A stretch of 30,682 nucleotides of DNA from Candidatus Saccharimonadota bacterium. GTDB taxonomy: Bacteria; Patescibacteriota; Saccharimonadia; Saccharimonadales; Saccharimonadaceae. The notes under the pieces are model-generated. The model searched no databases. It saw nothing but the letters and a program-made list of their open reading frames with translations, and had not been told where the DNA came from. The stretch spans positions 1 to 30,682 of the forward strand of contig JAFWHP010000020.1 in NCBI GenBank assembly GCA_017515125.1. The letters are read 5' to 3'. Positions 13,284 through 20,745 of the stretch are shown one piece after another; within the stretch, counting starts at the first letter, position 1, and each line of letters starts with the position of its first letter. The position numbers and the translations under genes were made by a program.

Positions 13284-14681
13284 ATGATGAGGAAAAAATT
13301 CAAACAAGGTGCTGCTTCGTTTTATGTCGTAGCTTTTTCGACGCTAGTGTTGCTTATTGTCGTGGCGAGTTTTACGGCTTTGGTTGTAGCGCAAATTACG
13401 AGATCATCAAATGATGATTTGTCGCAATCGGCGTATGATTCGGCTTTGGCTGGCGTGGAAGATGCGAAACTTGCGTACTATAATTATCAGAGTTGTATTG
13501 CGCAGGGAGCAAGAGCGGCGCAGTGGGATGGCGATAATAATGTGACTTGTGGGGAAATTATTTGGTTGGTGGAATACGCGGCGGATGATTGTGATGCAGT
13601 AGGGAAGATTTTGGGCCGTGATATTGTGCCGGATTATGGCGTATCGATTGATGAATTGTCGACGTCTAATACTAAGAATAATAATATGGTGCAAACTTAT
13701 ACCTGTGTAAAATTGCAAACTTCTTTGAAGGATTATCGCTCATCACTTTCTACGGCCAATCCAATGAGGGTGATTAATGTAAAGTTGGACGATATGGGTA
13801 GGAGCGAGATAAATGTGGATGCAATTTCTAAAATTAAGCTAAGTTGGGGGTCAAATTTGAACAAATCTGATTTGTCGCTGTCGAATTATTCGGGAGGGGA
13901 GGTTACTTTTCCGAAGGTTACTGGGAGTACGAGCGCCTCTAATCCGCCGACACTTGGGCTAGCGGTGGTGCAGACGGGAGATGATTTTACAATGGAGGAT
14001 TTTGATTTATCGCAGAATGGACAAACCGATCGAGCGATGATATATTTGACGCCGACCGACACTGCCGGAAATTCTACTTCGGGAAAAGAGGGTAATTACC
14101 GGGGTACAACATTCTATAATGATGCGAACGCGAAGATGGGCGTTAGCCGAATTGAACAATCTGCTCTAGTTGAGTCGAATAACGTGGCTTCTGATAATTA
14201 TCCGTATGGAGTAAGTTGTCCGTATGCGGGGGAGAGTGAATTTGCTTGTGCGGCTATGATTTATTTGCCAGAGCCGATTGGTGGATACAGAGCCAATGGT
14301 AATTTTACGGTGGCGGTATTTATGCCATATGGTGGAGTGCAGACTGATTTTACGCTTGAATTCTTCTGCAAGGATGGAATGAAGTGCGGAGAAGAAAAGG
14401 TGGCTTGTCTTGATGACGATCCGAGTTGTACGGGGGTTGTGGATACCACTCAAGTTAATTTGAAGGGGCTGCAAATTGCAATTGATTCGACTGGAAGAGC
14501 AAATGACTTATTCCGTAGGGTCGATACTAGGCTTGAAGGATCGGACGATTTCTCATTCTCAATTATGGGGCCGTTGGAATTGTTTGGCGAAAAGAACTCA
14601 AATGAAAGCGGGAATGATACTTTGAAAAAGGATTATGCTGTGACTTGTGAATATAATTTTGACCCGAAGACGTGCAATTAG
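13284..14681 (+). CDS. PilX-like pilus accessory/minor pilin protein
   Basis: About 465 aa from ATG 13284 or 13287, placed by the RBS GGAGG at 13274-13278. The N-terminus MMRKKFKQGAASFYVVAFSTLVLLIVVASFTALVVAQITRSSNDDLSQSAYDSALAGVEDAKLAYY has the non-canonical leader and helix of PilX-type minor pilins (QGAASF in place of GFTLIE), followed by the LSQSAYDSALAGVEDA stretch that recurs in such proteins. The large ectodomain has cysteine pairs (CKDGMKC, CLDDDPSC, CEYNFDPKTC). Together with the two preceding genes it looks like the tip or initiation complex of a type IV pilus. A strong terminator follows directly, so the unit ends here. Confidence 0.75.
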   Translation: MMRKKFKQGAASFYVVAFSTLVLLIVVASFTALVVAQITRSSNDDLSQSAYDSALAGVEDAKLAYYNYQSCIAQGARAAQWDGDNNVTCGEIIWLVEYAADDCDAVGKILGRDIVPDYGVSIDELSTSNTKNNNMVQTYTCVKLQTSLKDYRSSLSTANPMRVINVKLDDMGRSEINVDAISKIKLSWGSNLNKSDLSLSNYSGGEVTFPKVTGSTSASNPPTLGLAVVQTGDDFTMEDFDLSQNGQTDRAMIYLTPTDTAGNSTSGKEGNYRGTTFYNDANAKMGVSRIEQSALVESNNVASDNYPYGVSCPYAGESEFACAAMIYLPEPIGGYRANGNFTVAVFMPYGGVQTDFTLEFFCKDGMKCGEEKVACLDDDPSCTGVVDTTQVNLKGLQIAIDSTGRANDLFRRVDTRLEGSDDFSFSIMGPLELFGEKNSNESGNDTLKKDYAVTCEYNFDPKTCN

Positions 14682-14689
14682 GATTTGGG

Positions 14690-14722
14690 ACGACTCTTGC
14701 TTTGGGTAAGAGTCGTTTTTTT
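14690..14722 (+). terminator. intrinsic terminator of the pilus unit
   Basis: ACGACTCTT (14690-14698) pairs perfectly with AAGAGTCGT (14708-14716), followed by a run of six Ts. Textbook rho-independent terminator. Confidence 0.9.
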
Positions 14723-14730
14723 GTGGTTTT

Positions 14731-14767
14731 AAAAAAAAGAGCCGGGAGGCTGCTCTACCCCACGATA
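14731..14767 (-). terminator. fMet terminator built partly from a copy of the tRNA 5' end
   Basis: Bases 14747-14767 repeat 14845-14865, the 5' end of tRNA-fMet and its upstream TAT, exactly over 21 bp. On the minus strand this copy lies after the tRNA. Its AGAGC pairs with GCTCT just beyond, followed by eight Ts, so the duplicated tRNA piece supplies one arm of an intrinsic terminator. Confidence 0.55.
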
Positions 14768-14785
14768 TTTTGTTTGTAAAAAAAA

Positions 14786-14862
14786 TGGTTGTGGGGGTTG
14801 GATTTGAACCAACGACCTTTTGGTTATGAGCCAAACGAGCTACCAGGCTGCTCTACCCCACG
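14786..14862 (-). tRNA. initiator tRNA-Met(CAU)
   Basis: A 77-nt tRNA on the minus strand with encoded CCA. The acceptor CGTGGGG/CCCCACA leaves a C1xA72 mismatch, the hallmark of bacterial initiator tRNA. The D-arm region AGCAGCCTGGTAGCTCG matches the initiator type, and the loop CTCATAA has anticodon CAT. The anticodon stem is TTTGG/CCAAA, so only two of the three usual G:C pairs (29-31 with 39-41) are present; pair 29:41 is U:A. Confidence 0.93.
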
Positions 14863-14905
14863 ATAACATATAATAACAGTATTATAGCAAAGGTGGGGAG
14901 GATTG

Positions 14906-16279
14906 TCAACGCTTTTTGGAAAGGAGTTGACGGGCGGCTAGTTTAATGGCATAGGAATAGCTGTTCTGGGGGTGCGGCGTACTGGCTAGTTCGAGGACGG
15001 TTTTGCGGTGCCTTAGAGCAAAGGCGAGTTCCTGAGCGATTAGGTCGGCATGTGGAGCGAGAATTGTGGCGCCAAGTAAGTAGCCTGAATGATCGGCAAG
15101 CAGTTTTACGAAGCCACAGTCTAAATTGTCTATTTTGCCGGCAACTGTGTCTGAAAGATTAATCGTTGCGCGTTTGCATTTGCGGTCGCGACGAGATAAA
15201 TCACATTCGTTAAGCCCGACGGAGGCGACTGGAACTGGAGTATTGATGAAACGAGTGATGCCTTGATAATTGATTGGGGTTTTGGTTTTTTTGTTGATGA
15301 GATTGGTTGCTAGGCTTAGGCCTTGCATGACGGCTAAGTCGGTCGAGGATTCGCCACCGATACAATCGCCGATGGCGTAGATATGTTTGGCGGAGGTTTC
15401 GAAGTATTTGTTGACGGTAACGCCGGAGTTTTTGAATTTAACGCCGGCGTTTTCGAGGCCGAAGTCTACATTTGGTTCGTTGCCAGTGGCGAGGATGATT
15501 TCGGAAATACGTACGATTTTTTCAGATTCGCCGTAGCGGAAGATGATATACTTGCTAGACTCGTCTTGGCCGACTGCTACGACTTTGCAACTATATAATA
15601 CGGTAGCGCCGAGTTTGTGGCTAAAATAGTTTGTGAGTGCTAGGCTAACTTCGGGGTCTTCGCGGGGTAAAATGCGGTCTTGCATTTCAAAAAGAATGAC
15701 TTTTGCGCCGAGTTCGGCATAGTAAGTGGCGATTTCACAGCCGGTGGCGCCGCCGCCGACGACTGCAATGACTTCTGGAAGATGACGTAACTTTAAGGCG
15801 GTTTCTGGGCCAAGGCATTTAACAGTATCGAGACCGGATATTTCGGTAGTTTTGAGATGAGCGCCGCTGGCCAAAATAAAATGACGGGCAGTTATTTTGC
15901 GGTCTTTAACGGCGACGGTATGAGAGTCTAGAAAATGTGCGAAGCCTCGAAAGCAAACTGCGCTTGATTCTTCGAGGAGTTTTTGATTATCTGCACCGGC
16001 TTTGATGGCGGTTTGAGCTTCGCGAGAAATGAGAGTTGGAAGATTGACTGAGGGAGTGTGGTTTTTTAGCTCTGGGAAATTATTGACTTTCGAATAGGTG
16101 TGTGAAAAATCAAGGGCGACCGAATAAGGAACATTTAGAGTGTTTAAATCGCTACCGCCAAAGAAGCGGTCTTCGATCAGGCCGACTGATTTTTTGGCTT
16201 TGGCGAGGGTTGTGGCGGCAGTGCTGCCGGCTGGACCGCTACCAATTACTATATATTGAAAATCGTATTTTTTATTCAT
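14906..16279 (-). CDS. FAD/NAD(P)-dependent oxidoreductase of the dihydrolipoamide dehydrogenase fold, without redox cysteines
   Basis: A 457-aa flavoprotein. The FAD Rossmann motif is VIGSGPAGSTAATTLA at about 11-26, the NAD(P) motif VVGGGATGCEIATYYAELGAKVILFE lies near residue 170, and the second FAD motif is HIYAIGDCIGG near 300. In dihydrolipoamide dehydrogenases and mercuric reductases the redox pair lies in GGTCLN-x-GCIP; here residues 41-51 read GGSDLNTLNVP, so both cysteines are replaced (Asp44, Asn49). The C-terminal His-Pro-Glu catalytic motif is also altered (STPHPQNSYSYAI). It probably moves electrons between NAD(P)H and another acceptor without a disulfide relay; the substrate is unknown. 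Its ATG lies only 2 nt after the stop of the 79-aa gene. Confidence 0.85.
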   Translation of the reverse strand: MNKKYDFQYIVIGSGPAGSTAATTLAKAKKSVGLIEDRFFGGSDLNTLNVPYSVALDFSHTYSKVNNFPELKNHTPSVNLPTLISREAQTAIKAGADNQKLLEESSAVCFRGFAHFLDSHTVAVKDRKITARHFILASGAHLKTTEISGLDTVKCLGPETALKLRHLPEVIAVVGGGATGCEIATYYAELGAKVILFEMQDRILPREDPEVSLALTNYFSHKLGATVLYSCKVVAVGQDESSKYIIFRYGESEKIVRISEIILATGNEPNVDFGLENAGVKFKNSGVTVNKYFETSAKHIYAIGDCIGGESSTDLAVMQGLSLATNLINKKTKTPINYQGITRFINTPVPVASVGLNECDLSRRDRKCKRATINLSDTVAGKIDNLDCGFVKLLADHSGYLLGATILAPHADLIAQELAFALRHRKTVLELASTPHPQNSYSYAIKLAARQLLSKKR

Positions 16280-16281
16280 CT

Positions 16282-16521
16282 TTATATTATTTTATCACGA
16301 TTTTTATAAACATAAGCGAAATCTTTGTGGTATTTTGAAAGTTCTTTGGCTATGGTGTTTTTTAAATCTTTTTCGGTAACGAAAGCGCGGTCTTTGAATT
16401 TTTGGGATACTGTTTCAAGTGTGCGATCGATGAAGATTTCGGCAGAGCCGCTGGGGATATTGAGGCCTCTGGCGTCAATTTTGAGTTCGCGTTTGATTTG
16501 TTTTAGGTTTAAACTATTCAT
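16282..16521 (-). CDS. small unknown protein
   Basis: A 79-aa basic protein with no membrane segment. The segment LKIDARGLNIPSGSAEIFIDRTLETVSQKF is followed by a helix rich in Lys (EKDLKNTIAKELSKYHKDFAYVYKNRDKII). The layout weakly resembles an ATP-cone-like or small helical nucleic-acid-binding domain, but I would not name it. It lies in a minus-strand run between a membrane protein (start 17247) and the flavoprotein, with only 2 nt to the latter. A minus-strand TATAAT sits about 14 nt before its ATG, so it may also have its own promoter. Confidence 0.6.
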   Translation of the reverse strand: MNSLNLKQIKRELKIDARGLNIPSGSAEIFIDRTLETVSQKFKDRAFVTEKDLKNTIAKELSKYHKDFAYVYKNRDKII

Positions 16522-16536
16522 GATTGTGGCTCCGTA

Positions 16537-17247
16537 TTATACAATTCTAAAGCATATGATTAAAATTGCGATAGTGAGATAACTGAAACTAAGGCAAAGT
16601 CGGTGGAAGGTTTTGTCGCGGATGCGAGAATGCATAACGTCGGCGAGAGTGCGCTTCGAGCGGAAACTATGATAAAGGACGAAAAGCGGAACGGTAGAAA
16701 TAAGTATATATAATATAGTCATAAAATCGTCGGCGAAGTATTCGGCATGAGAATAAACTATTTCGGTAGCGGTAATTATATATAGTGGCATGGTAAAGAT
16801 TAATTCGGGGATATTTGAGAAAGCGCCAAGAGCAAAAGCATCAGAAGGGGATTTGGCGGAACGGGCGCGTTTGTCGAAAGCTTTGGCAAAACTGCGCGGG
16901 ATAAACAGCTCGGTGTCTTTGGAATGAGGATGACGAAAATAAAAGAAAAAACTTGCAAGCGAAAGCGCAATGAGGATGCCGGCGAAGATCCAGGTTAAAA
17001 CATTGTTTCTGGGGTCGAGGTCGTTAAGAAAGAGGATGTATGATAAATAGACGGCAATAATAAAGAAGATGACGGTAATAATTTCGGCACCTAGGATAAA
17101 CCAAAGAGCGAGAGTTGAAGCTTTAGTGCGTTGGAATTTACCAATAGCGTAATGCGAGAAAAGTGCGAAAATTCCTGGCACTAATTGCAAAGAGGCCATG
17201 ATAAGCATAGCCAGAATAACGATTCCAACAGAGATGAAAACACTCAT
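16537..17247 (-). CDS. multi-pass membrane protein, unknown
   Basis: About 236 aa from the ATG at 17247; an in-frame start at 17277 is possible, but the extended -10 (minus strand TGGTATAAT, -10 at 17254-17259) leaves exactly 6 nt before 17247. I see six probable transmembrane helices: about 3-25, 45-68, 80-100, 135-155, 165-185 and 205-230. A charged loop (SFAKAFDKRARSAKSPSDAF) joins helices 3 and 4. The helix-packing pattern with conserved Pro in the first helix recalls CcdA/LysE-type folds, but motifs are insufficient. It heads the minus-strand unit with the 79-aa protein and the flavoprotein, so a redox or export link is possible. Confidence 0.65.
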   Translation of the reverse strand: MSVFISVGIVILAMLIMASLQLVPGIFALFSHYAIGKFQRTKASTLALWFILGAEIITVIFFIIAVYLSYILFLNDLDPRNNVLTWIFAGILIALSLASFFFYFRHPHSKDTELFIPRSFAKAFDKRARSAKSPSDAFALGAFSNIPELIFTMPLYIITATEIVYSHAEYFADDFMTILYILISTVPLFVLYHSFRSKRTLADVMHSRIRDKTFHRLCLSFSYLTIAILIICFRIV

Positions 17248-17271
17248 GCTAAAATTATACCACAAAAGGGG

Positions 17272-17300
17272 TTGCAATTGTAGACCGAACGTGATAGGTT
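17272..17300 (+). promoter_or_regulatory. promoter of the lamin-tail surface protein gene
   Basis: TTGCAA (17272-17277), a 17-bp spacer, then TAGGTT (17295-17300), 6 nt before the ATG at 17307. It is weaker than consensus, but the spacing again predicts a leaderless message. Confidence 0.45.
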
Positions 17301-17306
17301 GTCAGT

Positions 17307-18761
17307 ATGAAAATAAACGAAATGAATATGTGGGAAAAAATTGCGAGTAGTTTAAGGGTCTTGTTGGCTGGCTTTATGGTAGTAATGGCGGTTTTTCTGT
17401 TATTTGCAAATGATAGTGTTTGGGCGGAGGAGGACAAAGAAGAGGGGTGGCTAGAAAAATACAGTCAGGAGATTTTTATTAAAGCGGTGAATCCGGGATA
17501 TGTGGTTGATGGTGTAAGTAACGTGGGGGAGATGATTGAGATCGCTAGAGGGGATGATACTAGGGGTGGTGAAAGGGGGATGATTTCGCTCGCTGGGATA
17601 GCTGTGCGCTATACTAATTCAAGCGGGAATACCTCCGTCTTGGTAGAGTTTCCCGAGAACAGCTATCTGGTCGGCGAGTCGATAATCCTTCGGTTGGCTA
17701 GTTCGCCGGAAGTAGAGCTAGCCAATCTGAATTATAGCAAAACATTAGCAATGAAGGGAGGGATTACCTTGATGCGTGGAGAGGAGGTGCTGGATGAAGT
17801 GTGTTGGACGGGGAAGGAAGGGTGCTATAAGGATTTTTCTTCAGCCAAACCGACAAGTCTAGTACGAAATACTATTACTGGCGAGTTTGCACATGATGCG
17901 GAATATGAAGTGGTTTATGATGCTTTGGCTTATCGAGTTGATTCGTTGCTTGAAGAGGAAGAGAAGGTAAATAAGGTAAGCCAATGCAAAGGTGTGCATT
18001 TTTCGGAATTGCTAAGTTATTATGAAAATTCTGTTAGTGAACAGTTTGTCGAATTGTATAATGCTGGGGCTGAGCAAGTTTTGTTGGATGGATGTCAGAT
18101 TAGATATAAAAATAAGAATCATGTATTAAAAGGGATAATTGGGCCGGAAGAATACTATCTTTATTATCCTGAAGGGTTTAGCCTAACAAAAAATCCAACG
18201 AATGAGAATACAATTGAACTAATTGATACAAATGAGGAAATGATTGACAAGATAGCGTATCCGAATGGTCAGAGAAAAGGGGCGGCGTATGCTTGGATAG
18301 GATATGATGAGAATGGGGAACGGTTTTGGAGAGTGACTTATGCGCCAACGCCGGGAGCGGGGAATAATTATCAAGAGTATAAGAGTTGTGAGGCGGGGAA
18401 AGTGATAAACGAGGCGACTGGAAATTGTGTTAAAGTGACAACTTTGGCGGCGGCAAAAGTCTGTCCGGAGGGGCAATACTTGAATATTTTGACTGGACGT
18501 TGCAAAAAATACTCGACAGAGAATGTGAAAGTTTGTAAGGAAGGGTATTATCTAAATCCGGAAACTGGTAGATGCCGGAAAATAGTAGAGAATGATGGAG
18601 TGAATTATGGAATAGAGCCAGAAAAATATGAAGAAAAATCGTCGTTTGTAGCGTTATATGCAGTAGTAGGTGTGATTGGGGTAGGTGCGGTGTATCTTTG
18701 CTATGAATTTAGGCGAGATATTAAGAGGTTCTTTATTCGGCTATATCAAAGATTTCGTTAG
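17307..18761 (+). CDS. secreted, membrane-anchored protein with lamin-tail-like domains and Cys repeats
   Basis: A 484-aa protein. Residues 1-41 form a signal peptide with cleavage after VWA. Residues about 45-200 and 225-365 look like two lamin-tail (LTD) beta-sandwich domains; the second shows FVELYNAGAEQVLLDGCQIRYKN, GPEEYYLYY and the typical APTPGAGN end. Then come three tandem repeats of about 30 residues with the pattern C-x(2)-G-x-x-(L/I)N-x-x-TG-x-C-x-K. A transmembrane helix at about 450-468 (LYAVVGVIGVGAVYLCYEF) and a basic tail anchor the C-terminus inside. It is probably a surface adhesion or scaffold protein. Its last 29 bp overlap the convergent kinase gene. Confidence 0.75.
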   Translation: MKINEMNMWEKIASSLRVLLAGFMVVMAVFLLFANDSVWAEEDKEEGWLEKYSQEIFIKAVNPGYVVDGVSNVGEMIEIARGDDTRGGERGMISLAGIAVRYTNSSGNTSVLVEFPENSYLVGESIILRLASSPEVELANLNYSKTLAMKGGITLMRGEEVLDEVCWTGKEGCYKDFSSAKPTSLVRNTITGEFAHDAEYEVVYDALAYRVDSLLEEEEKVNKVSQCKGVHFSELLSYYENSVSEQFVELYNAGAEQVLLDGCQIRYKNKNHVLKGIIGPEEYYLYYPEGFSLTKNPTNENTIELIDTNEEMIDKIAYPNGQRKGAAYAWIGYDENGERFWRVTYAPTPGAGNNYQEYKSCEAGKVINEATGNCVKVTTLAAAKVCPEGQYLNILTGRCKKYSTENVKVCKEGYYLNPETGRCRKIVENDGVNYGIEPEKYEEKSSFVALYAVVGVIGVGAVYLCYEFRRDIKRFFIRLYQRFR

Positions 18762-19386
18762 CTTCGGCTAAGTAAGCGGAGGCTTTAGAATAGAGTTTGG
18801 CGATTATCTCGCTATGTACGGCTTCGCGCGATTGGTCTCCGTTGACTTCGATCAAAAGCCCGAGGGATTTATAGTGCTGTAAGACTGGGATGGTCTTAGT
18901 GCGAAACTCTTTAAGGCGGGTGTGGAAGATTTCGAGGTTCTTGTCATCTTCGCGGTCGCCGCGGTCTTCGAGGCTCTTGGCTTCTTTAAAGCGATTTTCG
19001 ACGTCGGCTTCGCTGATGTTTAGGATGATAGCGGCTTTGATTTCGTGGCCAGAACTTTTGGCGACCGACATAACTTGATCTTCTTCGCCTTGCCAGCGAC
19101 CAATAGAAGAAAGAATAAGGGGGAATTTAGATAAATCTTGTCGTTCAAAATAAGGTAAAACCCATTCGTAGAATAAATTAGTTGGAGCGAGAAAACCAAG
19201 TCGAGTATAGTTTTCTTTGGACTCTTTTTCCATGGTACGGATTATCATGCCGGAGGAAAGGAATTTGCCGTTTAGAGCTTCGGCAAGCTTAATGCCCTGG
19301 GTGTCTTTGCCGGACATAGGTAGGCCAAAAATATTAATGCTGCCGGTACCTAGCCAGGATTTGATTGCTTTTATTTGTGCTTCCAT
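18733..19386 (-). CDS. adenylate-kinase-family nucleoside monophosphate kinase
   Basis: A 217-aa P-loop kinase. The loop is INIFGLPMSGKDTQGIKLAE with Lys27, close to the adenylate kinase form GxPGSGKGTQ. The NMP-binding part is GKFLSSGMIIRTMEKES, and DRGDREDDKNLEIFHTRLKEFRTKTIPVLQHYKSLGLLIEVNG matches the end of the adenylate kinase core. The zinc/LID insertion is short. The conserved FPRT/GFPR segment is replaced (LSSIGRWQGEEDQV), so the nucleotide preference may differ from AMP. A normal second copy of adk would be expected elsewhere. A minus-strand TGCTAAAAT lies 7 nt before the ATG. Confidence 0.75.
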   Translation of the reverse strand: MEAQIKAIKSWLGTGSINIFGLPMSGKDTQGIKLAEALNGKFLSSGMIIRTMEKESKENYTRLGFLAPTNLFYEWVLPYFERQDLSKFPLILSSIGRWQGEEDQVMSVAKSSGHEIKAAIILNISEADVENRFKEAKSLEDRGDREDDKNLEIFHTRLKEFRTKTIPVLQHYKSLGLLIEVNGDQSREAVHSEIIAKLYSKASAYLAEANEIFDIAE

Positions 19387-19436
19387 AATTTATATTTTAG
19401 CATAAAAAGGAGATAATGGATTGGTAGTTGAACAAA

Positions 19437-19463
19437 TTGGCACTCTTTACATTTTAGTGCTAA
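19437..19463 (+). promoter_or_regulatory. CIRCE operator (HrcA binding site)
   Basis: TTGGCACTC (19437-19445), a 9-bp spacer, then TAGTGCTAA (19455-19463). The CIRCE consensus is TTAGCACTC-N9-GAGTGCTAA, so each arm has one mismatch. It overlaps the -35 hexamer, which explains repression by HrcA. Confidence 0.92.
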
Positions 19464-19474
19464 TTTTGTATAAT
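19446..19474 (+). promoter_or_regulatory. hrcA-grpE promoter, leaderless
   Basis: TTTACA (19446-19451), a 17-bp spacer, then TATAAT (19469-19474), 6 nt before the ATG. It lies inside the CIRCE operator region. Confidence 0.75.
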
Positions 19475-19480
19475 TAGTAT

Positions 19481-20209
19481 ATGGAAATTAGCGATAGGCA
19501 GAAAGCGATTCTTTGCGAGATTGTAGAGGAGTATGCGGAAACGGCGGCGCCGGTAGGGAGCGTAACGATGGCGAAGTTGTTTGGGGTGTCGCCAGCAACA
19601 GTGCGATCGGAGATGGCGAGGCTGGAAGCACTGGGGTTAATAGCGCAACCGCATACCTCGGCGGGGAGAGTGCCGACTGACGCAGGGTATCGATACTATG
19701 TGAATAGTTTGAATGATGAAGGGGATGATGAGAAGAGGAATGATCATGAAAGTGGGCTGGACAGGGGGATGCATGTTTTGGAGGTGCGGGTTAGTTCGCA
19801 ATCGCGGGCAGATGCGGCGATTCGGAGAGCGGTTGATACCTTAGTCGAATTGACTGGGAATCTGGGACTCGCTACAATTAGTAGTCAATTATATCTTTCT
19901 GGTATTTCGCGTTTATTTACTCAGCCGGAATTCGTAGATATAGGCCGAGTGAGAGCGGTTGCGAAGCTTTTAGATAATTTGGAGCCATGGCTTAGAGAGG
20001 CGGCGCCGGGAGAGGCATTGAATATTTTCATTGGTCATGAAAACCCGATAGGTAAGAATTCTGACGTGTCGTTGATCATCTCGCGGTTTAAGTCGCCGTT
20101 TTCGGATAGGAGTTATATAGGCGTGCTCGGGCCAACGAGGCAGAATTATGCAAAAGTGATGGCGCTTGTGGGGCGATCTGGAAAAATGCTAGAAGCTATT
20201 TTGGGATAG
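19481..20209 (+). CDS. hrcA: heat-shock repressor HrcA, short form
   Basis: A 242-aa transcription repressor of class I heat-shock genes. The winged helix-turn-helix is unmistakable at residues 4-72: ISDRQKAILCEIVEEYAETAAPVGS, then VSPATVRSEMARLEALGLIAQPHTSAGRVPTDAGYRYYV. The C-terminal sensing part (IGHENPIGKNSDVSLIISRFKSPFSDRSYIGVLGPTRQNYAKVMALV) is present, but the middle dimerisation/insert region is much shorter than in the usual ~340-aa protein, as in other reduced genomes. It is autoregulated through the CIRCE site upstream and lies 37 bp before grpE. HrcA normally needs GroEL to fold, so chaperone supply feeds back on this unit. Confidence 0.93.
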   Translation: MEISDRQKAILCEIVEEYAETAAPVGSVTMAKLFGVSPATVRSEMARLEALGLIAQPHTSAGRVPTDAGYRYYVNSLNDEGDDEKRNDHESGLDRGMHVLEVRVSSQSRADAAIRRAVDTLVELTGNLGLATISSQLYLSGISRLFTQPEFVDIGRVRAVAKLLDNLEPWLREAAPGEALNIFIGHENPIGKNSDVSLIISRFKSPFSDRSYIGVLGPTRQNYAKVMALVGRSGKMLEAILG

Positions 20210-20246
20210 TTTGCGATAACATAAGTAGTTTAATGGAAAGGAGAAA

Positions 20247-20711
20247 ATGAAAAGAAAAGAAACCGAGAATGAAGTAGCGCCGGAGACATCTAGTGAAGGC
20301 GTGGATACGGAGAAGCTAGAAGCGAGAATTGCAGAATTAACAAATGATTTGCAGAGAACGCGCGCGGATTTTGAGAATTATCGCAAGCAGGTTGAATCGC
20401 AGCGGGAGGCAGCGAAGAAGATGGCCGAATTTGCGACGATATATAAAGTGTTGCCATTACTTGATGATATGGATCGGGCAATAGATACTTATGAGGAATT
20501 GAAACCACTCGCAAAGAGTTTGGCGAAAACTTTGAAAGAATTGAATTTGAAGAAAATTGAGCTTAAAGAGGAGTTTGATCCGGAACTTGCGGAAGCGGTA
20601 ATGGCAGAAGGAGAGGGAGAACAGGAAGTGGTTTCGGAGGTTTTGAGACCTGGATATTATTATGGGGAAGAGGTGCTGAGGCCGGCAATGGTAAAAGTAA
20701 AGAAAATGTGA
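20247..20711 (+). CDS. grpE: GrpE nucleotide exchange factor
   Basis: A 154-aa cochaperone that releases ADP from DnaK. An acidic start of about 28 residues is followed by the long dimeric coiled coil (LEARIAELTNDLQRTRADFENYRKQVESQREAAKKMAEF). The hinge ATIYKVLPLLDDMDRAI and the C-terminal beta-wing ending VVSEVLRPGYYYGEEVLRPAMVKVKK contain the GY-x(3)-G-x-VLRPA-x-V signature. RBS GGAGA precedes the ATG. It is co-transcribed with hrcA under CIRCE control. dnaK, which often follows, is not next: the following gene is rplY. Confidence 0.95.
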   Translation: MKRKETENEVAPETSSEGVDTEKLEARIAELTNDLQRTRADFENYRKQVESQREAAKKMAEFATIYKVLPLLDDMDRAIDTYEELKPLAKSLAKTLKELNLKKIELKEEFDPELAEAVMAEGEGEQEVVSEVLRPGYYYGEEVLRPAMVKVKKM

Positions 20712-20718
20712 TATAATT
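20711..20718 (+). promoter_or_regulatory. promoter of rplY
   Basis: An extended -10 (TGATATAAT) begins at the end of grpE. It leaves a leader of about 28 nt with a GAGAAAGGA ribosome binding site, so rplY can be made independently of heat-shock control. Confidence 0.5.
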
Positions 20719-20745
20719 AGCTAAATTATAGAGAAAGGAATTAAA

